Program-made: the position numbers and the translations under genes
Shown here: positions 6,311 through 11,413 of the stretch, one piece after another
Position numbering within the stretch: the first letter of the stretch is position 1
Layout of the letters: each line of letters begins with the position of its first letter
The notes under the pieces: generated by a model
Database searches by the model: none
What the model was told of the DNA's origin: nothing
The model's input: the letters and a program-made list of their open reading frames with translations, nothing else
Assembly (NCBI GenBank): GCA_029932545.1
Contig: JAOZPW010000112.1
Location: forward strand, 1-11,413
Length of the DNA: 11,413 bases
Direction: 5' to 3'
Source of the DNA: Thermoanaerobaculales bacterium
Lineage (GTDB): Bacteria > Acidobacteriota > Thermoanaerobaculia > Thermoanaerobaculales > Sulfomarinibacteraceae

Positions 6311-7312
6311 CTATTTCGTAATGACGATGTCGCTGCCGCCGTTCCAGGAGGCAAGATTGCCGGAAATCCGGGAGCGGAACTCCACGCGCTTGTAGCCGGC
6401 AGGTTCAATGATCTTCCGGACGGAGTCGATGGCCTCAGATTTTTCATACCGGTCGCAGGCGATCCACTCTCTTTCCGACACGACGATCAGGAGGACCGGT
6501 GATCGGTTGATGACCTGTTCGATCCCCGGGATTTTCGGAAAGTCTTCGACCGAAAAATCCTGAAGCTGGTGGGATCGGCTCAGCAACAGGTTTGTGACGA
6601 CCGCCCCGAGAACAAGGATGAGAACGGCCAAAACGAGATGTTGACGCCCTTTGTCGGAATTGGCCGGCGGAGAGGGGGTGGGAGTTTTTGAAGTTTTGAC
6701 CGGATGACGTGTCGCGCCGGAGGTAGCACCCGACGAATCCCACTGGTAGACGAAGCGATCTTGTTCCGGAGTTTCCTCCAGTTCGACCGCTTTACTCTTG
6801 ACGGCGTGCTCGACCTCGTCGATGAGTGAGGTCAGGCGGCGCCAGGAATCATGCACTTCGTCGGCCGCGTCCATCTCACCTTCATCTCTCAATTTGCGTA
6901 TCCGGATCGTCATCGCGTGGGAAATGCGATAGCCGAAATCGAGTCCCTGTTCAAGACGGTCCTCGGCGGCCGTCTTCTTGGAACCTTCGCTCTTCTCGGC
7001 TTTCCGCCGGGCTACCGCGATCAGGATCTCCATGCCCAGAGCATCGAGGAGCAAGAGGTGGTGCGGTTTTTCCGGTTCGAGGTTCTCGGCCGCTCTCAAG
7101 GCAAGAGCTTGATCCAAGGGGGATACCAGAATGCTGGTGTCGCCGATTGGAAAAGAAATCGAGTGTTCCTTGGGGCCTTGGTCCGTGACTTTCGAGGCCA
7201 GTTTGAGCAGGTAGGGCTTGATCAGCGGGCGCCATGTCGGTGTATCGGCGGCAGGTGGATAGGGACTGGCTGAGGGCAGCGCCTGATCGCGAGTGTTCTG
7301 ATCTTCTGACAT
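6311..7312 (-). CDS. Unknown single-pass membrane protein with cytosolic helical domain and extracytoplasmic C-terminal domain
   Basis: I do not recognise a named family. The start chosen is the ATG at 7312, with AGGAAG 8 nt upstream; a TTG just before it is a weaker option. The 333-aa product has a Pro/Ser/Thr-rich N-terminus (1-25) and a globular region (about 28-105). A charged, helix-prone stretch follows (about 105-183: 'ARRKAEKSEGSKK', 'RIRKLRDEGEMDAADEVHD', 'LIDEVEHAVKSKAVELEE'). Next come a Pro/Thr-rich linker (195-220), one membrane helix (about 224-245) and an 85-residue extracytoplasmic tail. The tail is compact-looking: 'SPVLLIVVSEREW', then 'GYKRVEFRSRISGNLASWNG' before the end. 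By the positive-inside rule the N-terminal part is cytosolic (Lys/Arg before the helix). It starts 67 nt after the pilin-like gene on the same strand, so a shared transcript is likely. A link to pilus or secretion function is only inference. Confidence 0.75.
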   Translation of the reverse strand: MSEDQNTRDQALPSASPYPPAADTPTWRPLIKPYLLKLASKVTDQGPKEHSISFPIGDTSILVSPLDQALALRAAENLEPEKPHHLLLLDALGMEILIAVARRKAEKSEGSKKTAAEDRLEQGLDFGYRISHAMTIRIRKLRDEGEMDAADEVHDSWRRLTSLIDEVEHAVKSKAVELEETPEQDRFVYQWDSSGATSGATRHPVKTSKTPTPSPPANSDKGRQHLVLAVLILVLGAVVTNLLLSRSHQLQDFSVEDFPKIPGIEQVINRSPVLLIVVSEREWIACDRYEKSEAIDSVRKIIEPAGYKRVEFRSRISGNLASWNGGSDIVITK

Positions 7313-7320
7313 CAACCCAG

Positions 7321-7326
7321 CTTCCT
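7321..7326 (-). promoter_or_regulatory. Ribosome binding site deciding the start of the 333-aa membrane protein
   Basis: On the reverse strand AGGAAG lies 8 nt upstream of the ATG at 7312. It supports that ATG over the adjacent TTG at 7315, for which the spacing would be 5 nt. Confidence 0.5.
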
Positions 7327-7379
7327 CGCTGCCTTGGTTTGAAGCATCGGCGGGGGAAATTGGGTTCTCACCTGGCCCT

Positions 7380-7835
7380 CTATTCCGCCTGTGTTCCCTC
7401 GGGCCATTGTACCAGCTGGTTGTCGACGTATACGATGTCGTCCTTGAATCGGGTGATCCGGCCCATCACGTAGGGTGTGTCCGCCGTTCGATTACTCCCG
7501 TAACTCACCGCCGTGTATCGGGATCCATCTCCGCCGCACTGGTAGCCGAAGAGGTTACTCCACCCGTCGTTCATCGGTAGTTTCCCAAGATGGGGGACCA
7601 GGGCCATGTGGTTGGTGTCTCCAAGGACGGGGAAGTGGCCGTGGTCAATGCTGTAAACCGTCAGGGCGATGATGATGGTGCGAAGGTCGGCAAAAGACCT
7701 TTTCTGCCTCGCCGCTTGCAGTGATTGCAACAGATTTGGGATTGCAATGGCGGCAATGATTCCGATGATTGCTACAACAATCAGCAATTCAATCAGGGTG
7801 AATCCGCGGTTCGTTCTTCTCATGTAGCCTGACAT
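7380..7835 (-). CDS. Type IV pilin / GspG-like pseudopilin
   Basis: The 151-aa product starts with a class III signal: basic leader 'MSGYMRRTNRG', a prepilin-peptidase cleavage site after Gly11, then 'FTLIELLIVVAIIGIIAAIA' with the conserved Glu at mature position 5 (Glu16). This helix both anchors the subunit in the inner membrane and packs in the filament core. The continuation 'NLLQSLQAARQKRSFADLRT' and the later 'MNDGWSNLFGYQCGGDGSRY' (88-107) resemble the small GspG-like pilins frequent in Acidobacteriota. Mature length is about 140 aa, and there is a single Cys (100), so no C-terminal disulfide loop. The ATG at 7835 is chosen because GAGGGGGG lies 5 nt upstream; an internal ATG at 7823 would give a shorter leader ('MRRTNRG') and is possible. 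No assembly genes (ATPase, platform, peptidase) are in the window. Whether it builds a pilus, a type II secretion pseudopilus or is an orphan minor subunit is open. Confidence 0.9.
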   Translation of the reverse strand: MSGYMRRTNRGFTLIELLIVVAIIGIIAAIAIPNLLQSLQAARQKRSFADLRTIIIALTVYSIDHGHFPVLGDTNHMALVPHLGKLPMNDGWSNLFGYQCGGDGSRYTAVSYGSNRTADTPYVMGRITRFKDDIVYVDNQLVQWPEGTQAE

Positions 7836-7840
7836 CAAAA

Positions 7841-7848
7841 CCCCCCTC
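7841..7848 (-). promoter_or_regulatory. Ribosome binding site of the pilin-like gene
   Basis: On the reverse strand GAGGGGGG ends 5 nt before the ATG at 7835. It favours that start over the GTG at 7850, which is upstream of this motif, and over the ATG at 7823, where the spacing would be 17 nt. Confidence 0.6.
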
Positions 7849-7916
7849 ACACCACTCCTTTTGCCGCGTCCTCATGTCTGAGCGCTCGGTGGTGGTCAGT
7901 ACCCCTCTTGTTTATC

Positions 7917-10061
7917 CTATGGGATCTCATTATCAGCGTCAAATATGGGAATCATCGTGCCATTGTCCCACCGGTACATATCTCGGTCCGGGTAGCACCA
8001 CTCGAGCCCCAGGGTCTCGCCGAGGTCGGCGGCATACAGGGGAACGGTGTGATCGGTGTCCATCCCAAGCCAGGGAGACGCTTCGGCCCACCCTCGCCAG
8101 TTGTCTTCCGGGAAAAGGACCAGTGAACATTCGGGCAGAGCTGACGCGGCTTCGGTCATGTCGGTCGAGACATCGTTGTAGCCACGGTAGAGCGAGAGGC
8201 GAGCGGGAATGGCTGCAGTGGTACTCAAGATCAGAAGGCCAAGGAGAACGGCTGCGGTCGGCCATGTACGTTTCTCTTTCGCTGCGAGGATTTGAGCCCC
8301 TCGCGCCGTCAAGACCCACGTTATGCCGCAGGGTACGAAAAGGTATCTCGGCCCGAAACCATGGAGCCCTGTCGCCCGAGTACCGAGGTGGGCCAAGACG
8401 ACCGCGACGGCAACGGCCGCAAGCAACTGGTCCTCCCTGGTCGACTGACGGGAGAGAAAAAGAACTGCCACGAAGGCGAACGGCAAGGCCAGAGATACGG
8501 ATCCTCCAAGCCACGGCCACCCCCATCCGTGAACGACCGGTCCTAGAGATGCCACCAGTGTGTCAAGGTTTCGGATACCGAATGCCGCGTGCCGGAGTGA
8601 ATACATCGAGCCCTCGGCCAGGGCGTAGGGGAAGGTCCAGGGAGACCCGGTGATGGCATCGTTGGCCAAGAGTATCGGCAGGCTTGTTGTGAGACCACCG
8701 AAGATCAGCCACAGTCCGTCTCTCCACCGGCGTCGTCCGGCCAACGTCTCACCCAGATGGAAGAGACCGATGGGGAGAGCTACGGCGACTGCAGTCAGCG
8801 GTCTCATGCCGAAGGCCAGGCCGAAGGCGATGCCTGCACCAACCCATCGCCATCTGGTGGTTTGGCGAGGCGGAGGCAGGCAGAGGAGGATGGCCGCCAG
8901 GAGCAGTGTGGCGCTCCCTGCGTGAGGCATACGGGACCCGAAAAGCAGCAGGGCAAGGGGTGAGGCCAGAGCGGCTGCAGCTGCGGCAAGTGCGGTCCAC
9001 CGACCGCCCAGTCTGAGGCCGAGAAGGGCGATCAGGAGGATGTGGGGGATTCGGAGGAGGGCCGGCGCCAACCACGGGGCCCCGATGGCGATTCCGGGTG
9101 CGAGGAACAACGGCCATGCCGGAGGGTAGTGGCCGATCCAGCGCCCACCTCGGACATAGGTCAGGGGAACGGCGAAGTGGTCCGAACACGGTGGTTCGAC
9201 GCCGGTTAGATGGCCGGACAGCAACCATCGCCCCTGCAATAGGTAGACGACTTCGTCCGGCAAATGGGGGAGGTTGTCGAAGATGTCGACGGCGGTCCAG
9301 ACGGCGAGACCGGCGCCGATCAGGGCCAGCAGGATGACTGCGGTGACGAATATTGCGGTGGGCACCGGGGGGGCGCCTTCGTTCTTGTTATTTCCGAATC
9401 GGGAAATTATCGACCACAGCGCCAACAACAACGCCCCACCCGCGATGGCGTGGAGTACGGTGGCCATCGCTGCGCCCAGGCGGCCCAATGGCTGGGGGTC
9501 CAGTGAGCCCGAGGCCAGGACATGTCCCTGATCGTCGAGGATCAGAAGGTCATTGTTGAGCAGGCCCCGCCGAAAAGCGCAGGAGATCCCGGGGGCGCCG
9601 CCCAGTGTCAGGATCAGGTGCTGATGGTGGCGGCCGGTGATCGTGCCGCGCAGGGTGAACTCCGAGCCCAGGTCGGCCGGTGTCGAAAAGACGGTGGCGG
9701 TTGGTGCCGCCTCGTCAACCCACCAGTCGCCGACGGCCTTGGTTGGCCCACGAGGGAATGAGAATCGGCCTGGCAGCCGCCAGTGATTGACAGTTCCTTC
9801 AGGGGTTATGGCCTCAAGAATGCCGCCCCCAGTCGGGTGCATCCCGGCCTGGGCCGTGATCGCAATGGAGTCTATGCCGGAAATCTCGGCCTGAGCGGAA
9901 ATGGTCGTGCTTCCAACCATCCACTGGATTCGGCCGTTCCACGCGGTGACCTCGAGAGTAGTCTTCAGGTCGAGAACGCCGGCCATCAGCCACGCCGCCG
10001 TTGCCAGGGCGAGGAGTCCTGCGGTCTTCCGCCACGCACCCTCCCTCATCGATTGCCTCAT
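7917..10061 (-). CDS. GT-C fold membrane glycosyltransferase, GT39/ArnT-like, with extracytoplasmic N-terminal domain
   Basis: From the ATG at 10061 the product has 714 aa. After a membrane helix (about 12-30) comes an unusual soluble stretch (about 31-195) of short alternating strands rich in Gly/Thr/Ser. Then a second helix (about 197-220) and a multi-span membrane region (about 235-620) follow. The first large loop of that region holds 'DIFDNLPHLPDEVVYLLQGRWLLSGHL' split across 259-285, with the acidic pair Asp269-Glu270 that GT-C enzymes use for catalysis and metal binding. 'RWIGHYPPAWPLFLAPG' (307-323) and 'GFGPRYLFVPC' (568-578) are further GT39-style landmarks. The enzyme should use a polyprenyl-phosphate sugar and glycosylate lipid or protein on the periplasmic side; the substrate is unknown. 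The last ~95 residues are soluble. The frame stays open upstream to 10256, but that part overlaps another ORF and reads as non-coding. The start lies 7 nt after the kinase-like ORF stop. Confidence 0.82.
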   Translation of the reverse strand: MRQSMREGAWRKTAGLLALATAAWLMAGVLDLKTTLEVTAWNGRIQWMVGSTTISAQAEISGIDSIAITAQAGMHPTGGGILEAITPEGTVNHWRLPGRFSFPRGPTKAVGDWWVDEAAPTATVFSTPADLGSEFTLRGTITGRHHQHLILTLGGAPGISCAFRRGLLNNDLLILDDQGHVLASGSLDPQPLGRLGAAMATVLHAIAGGALLLALWSIISRFGNNKNEGAPPVPTAIFVTAVILLALIGAGLAVWTAVDIFDNLPHLPDEVVYLLQGRWLLSGHLTGVEPPCSDHFAVPLTYVRGGRWIGHYPPAWPLFLAPGIAIGAPWLAPALLRIPHILLIALLGLRLGGRWTALAAAAAALASPLALLLFGSRMPHAGSATLLLAAILLCLPPPRQTTRWRWVGAGIAFGLAFGMRPLTAVAVALPIGLFHLGETLAGRRRWRDGLWLIFGGLTTSLPILLANDAITGSPWTFPYALAEGSMYSLRHAAFGIRNLDTLVASLGPVVHGWGWPWLGGSVSLALPFAFVAVLFLSRQSTREDQLLAAVAVAVVLAHLGTRATGLHGFGPRYLFVPCGITWVLTARGAQILAAKEKRTWPTAAVLLGLLILSTTAAIPARLSLYRGYNDVSTDMTEAASALPECSLVLFPEDNWRGWAEASPWLGMDTDHTVPLYAADLGETLGLEWCYPDRDMYRWDNGTMIPIFDADNEIP

Positions 10062-10068
10062 CGTGATC

Positions 10069-10317
10069 TCACGGGGTTTGCAGGTCCATGAGTCCGAGTT
10101 CACGCAGGAGGTAGACCAGCCCAAGAGTCCATTCCTCGCTGCTCTCATCGTGGAGGAAGTCGCCCAGGTTGGCATGGATTCTCTTGACTGCGACCGACTT
10201 GAAAAACCCCCGTATCCAGACGACATGCGCTTTGAATACGTCTGCCATGCCGCCACCGGCCACTTTGTTGATCAAGACATAGTCGCCGAAGGATCTCAGC
10301 TGCAACGTTCCGGTCAT
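10069..10317 (-). pseudogene. Truncated Ser/Thr protein kinase N-lobe remnant (82 aa)
   Basis: The ORF from the ATG at 10317 opens like a bacterial Hanks-type kinase: 'FGDYVLINKVAGGGMADVFKA' split over 10-30 contains the glycine-rich ATP loop, and 'SVAVKRI' (41-47) contains the ATP-anchoring lysine, Lys45. The kinase pattern then stops after about residue 53. Helix C with its Glu, the HRD catalytic loop and the DFG motif are all absent. The last ~29 residues ('DESSEEWTLGLVYLLRELGL' then MDLQTP) are not kinase-like. Only about 120 nt separate Lys45 from the next gene, far less than a kinase domain needs. A frameshift therefore cannot explain the loss; a large internal deletion or recombination can. 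It cannot phosphorylate as it stands. The frame is intact with an ATG, so a translated small protein is possible, though the upstream ribosome binding site is poor. The glycosyltransferase starts 7 nt downstream. Confidence 0.65.
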
Positions 10318-10370
10318 GCTTTCAGTGTACTTGAAGCGAGAGGACCGGTGAGGTCACGAGTGTTTTTGAG

Positions 10371-10730
10371 TCACCGCTCTTTGGGTTCGGTGGGGACCAT
10401 TCTTGGACCGCCGCTAGCCACCCTCGGGCCATCCACAACATTGATGACCTGGTTGATGTCTTTTGGCAGGTTGCCGCTGAGCAGAATTACGGTACAGATT
10501 GTTCGGCTGTTTGGAGCGATCGTGAAGGGGTTGGCTCCTTGGTACACATTCGGGTCTACAAAGACCTTGACGTTTTCCCCGGTTGTGTTGACATATTGGA
10601 TGGTCGTTCCTGTATACACCTCCCACTGAATATCAGTGTCTGGGTAAACGAAGTAACTCCCGTCCTGGTATGCAATGGTGATCGTGAAGTCCGCCGGTTT
10701 ACTGCTGGATCCAATCGCTAAACTTGCCAT
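10371..10730 (-). CDS. Unknown 119-aa beta-rich protein
   Basis: I recognise no family. The ATG at 10730 is preceded by AGGGGGAAGAGA, a good ribosome binding site about 7 nt upstream, which supports real translation. The protein has no signal peptide or membrane helix. It is rich in Thr, Val, Ile, Tyr and Asn with an alternating pattern expected of beta strands: 'FTITIAYQDGSYFVYP' (15-30), 'TTIQYVNTTGENVKVFVDP' (42-60), 'NPFTIAPNSRTICTVIL' (67-83). This could be a small beta sandwich; the PN-x(n)-T pattern recalls cupredoxin-like folds, but no copper ligand set (His, Cys, His, Met) is present and there is one Cys only. The last ~20 residues are Pro/Gly/Arg-rich and probably disordered. It starts 41 nt after the TPR gene and precedes the kinase-like ORF by 53 nt. 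Confidence 0.65.
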   Translation of the reverse strand: MASLAIGSSSKPADFTITIAYQDGSYFVYPDTDIQWEVYTGTTIQYVNTTGENVKVFVDPNVYQGANPFTIAPNSRTICTVILLSGNLPKDINQVINVVDGPRVASGGPRMVPTEPKER

Positions 10731-10771
10731 TCTCTTCCCCCTTTTCAGTGTTCCTAGTCAGACTCGGCACG

Positions 10772-11413
10772 TTAATTCGCACCGGTCTTCAATGCCTGGT
10801 ACCTCGGGTCGGCAATCAGGCTTCGAAGAGTTGGTCTGTTGTCGAATCTGGCCGGTTGTATACCCCCGGCGTTGAATGCCTGTTCGATCCACTTCAGGGC
10901 CGCTTCCCGATCGCCGAGACCTTCGTAGGTCTCACCGATCGCAGCAAGGATAAGAGGATCGGTGGGGTCCAGGCTGATCGCCTTTTCGAGGCAATGTCTG
11001 GATTCGTCATGATTATCCAGGCTGGAGTGGTAACCGGCCAGATCGCTGAGCAGTTCCGGGTCGTCCGGTCGGCTTTTGAGTTCGATCTCGCCCAATTCGA
11101 CGGCACGTGTGAAAGCCGCCTCTGCCCTTTCCGGTTGCAGGCTGAAGGCAAATGAGAATCCGAGATTCCCCCAGGTAATGTAGAAAGCATCGTTGAGTTC
11201 AAGCGCCTTTTCAAACATTGTCGCTGCGTCGGCAAACCGTGCCTCGTCGAAATGCAGGGTTCCGAGGTTGAGATAGCTGTTCTCGTTTGTGTCCGGATTG
11301 AGCCCAATGGCGCGTTCAAAATTTGCCTGGGCCGCAACGGTGTTTTCGAGGTAGAAGTTGGCGATGCCGGTGCGGAGGAGCGTGTTTCCGCCGATATCCC
11401 TCAGCATGTTGCC
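10772..11413 (-). CDS. TPR-repeat protein, C-terminal part (probably the tail of a larger TPR or kinase-TPR protein)
   Basis: The reverse strand is open from the right edge to the stop at 10772 (214 codons), so the N-terminus lies outside the window; the ATG at 11407 is probably internal. The visible part is a chain of tetratricopeptide repeats, for example 'YLNLGTLHFDEARFADAATM', then FEKALELN; 'WGNLGFSFAFSLQPERAEAA', then FTRAVELG; 'DLAGYHSSLDNHDESRHCLE', then KAISLDP; and 'AAIGETYEGLGDREAALKWI', then EQAF. It closes with 'RPTLRSLIADPRYQAL'. TPRs form a helical solenoid for protein binding. The long second repeat and the 'LIADPRYQAL' end are typical, in my experience, of the C-terminal region of acidobacterial Ser/Thr kinases or winged-helix regulators with TPR tails. 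A kinase domain may therefore lie just past the edge, but this is inference. The downstream 119-aa gene starts 41 nt later. Confidence 0.85.
   Translation of the reverse strand, partial: GNMLRDIGGNTLLRTGIANFYLENTVAAQANFERAIGLNPDTNENSYLNLGTLHFDEARFADAATMFEKALELNDAFYITWGNLGFSFAFSLQPERAEAAFTRAVELGEIELKSRPDDPELLSDLAGYHSSLDNHDESRHCLEKAISLDPTDPLILAAIGETYEGLGDREAALKWIEQAFNAGGIQPARFDNRPTLRSLIADPRYQALKTGAN

Noticed and set aside
7874..8653. 259-codon plus-strand open frame opposite the glycosyltransferase
   Set aside because: Its composition is Arg/Gly/Pro-rich with no recognisable motif; it is the antisense shadow of a well-supported gene.
10062..10256. Extension of the glycosyltransferase frame to 10256
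   Set aside because: The added 65 residues are low-complexity Ser/Arg/Trp-rich, and the same bases encode the kinase-like sequence in another frame, which has recognisable motifs.
1..11413. CRISPR arrays, tRNA or rRNA genes, intact transposases, integrases or toxin-antitoxin pairs
   Set aside because: No regularly spaced repeats, cloverleaf-like stretches or matching protein motifs were seen on either strand. This was reading by eye, so a weak RNA gene could be missed.

Overview
The window is GC-rich, gene-dense bacterial DNA from a Gram-negative (double-membrane) organism. The evidence for an outer membrane is apolipoprotein N-acyltransferase, a TolC/NodT-type outer-membrane factor lipoprotein and a second predicted outer-membrane beta-barrel protein. 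Three things suggest Acidobacteriota or a nearby phylum: the GspG-like pilin with its mature N-terminus followed by an 'RQKRSFADLRT' helix, the TPR tail of a kind common on acidobacterial Ser/Thr kinases, and a kinase N-lobe of the same flavour. This placement is inference from family style, not a database result.

Layout. (1) 1-1941, minus strand: a signal-peptide-bearing 'MetA-pathway of phenol degradation'-type barrel protein, cut by the left edge, lies 12 nt downstream of a NodT-family efflux outer-membrane lipoprotein. (2) 1942-2324: divergent intergenic region dominated by a ~140-nt imperfect inverted repeat. (3) 2325-6089, plus strand: an overlapping three-gene operon of an alpha-methylacyl-CoA racemase-like class III CoA-transferase family protein, lnt, and a MidA/NDUFAF7-type SAM-dependent methyltransferase. 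(4) 6090-6310: convergent intergenic region with a second, unrelated inverted repeat (26-bp arms, one mismatch) around an AT-rich core. (5) 6311-11413, minus strand: a run of six co-directional genes. Read in the transcribed direction they are the C-terminal part of a TPR protein (cut by the right edge), a 119-aa unknown protein, an 82-aa ORF holding only the first part of a Ser/Thr kinase N-lobe, a large GT-C/GT39-like membrane glycosyltransferase, a type IV pilin/pseudopilin-like protein, and a 333-aa single-pass membrane protein of unknown function.

How they fit together. The left genes point to efflux or outer-membrane transport. The central operon combines acyl-CoA metabolism, lipoprotein maturation and a methyltransferase, whose shared job is not obvious beyond co-expression. 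The right block mixes signalling leftovers (kinase N-lobe, TPR) with envelope functions (glycosyltransferase, pilin, membrane protein).

I found no CRISPR array, tRNA, rRNA, intact transposase or clear new defence system. The most unusual items are the amputated kinase ORF sitting 7 nt upstream of the glycosyltransferase, and the two palindromic intergenic elements, each followed within 10-14 nt by the same 15-bp sequence.
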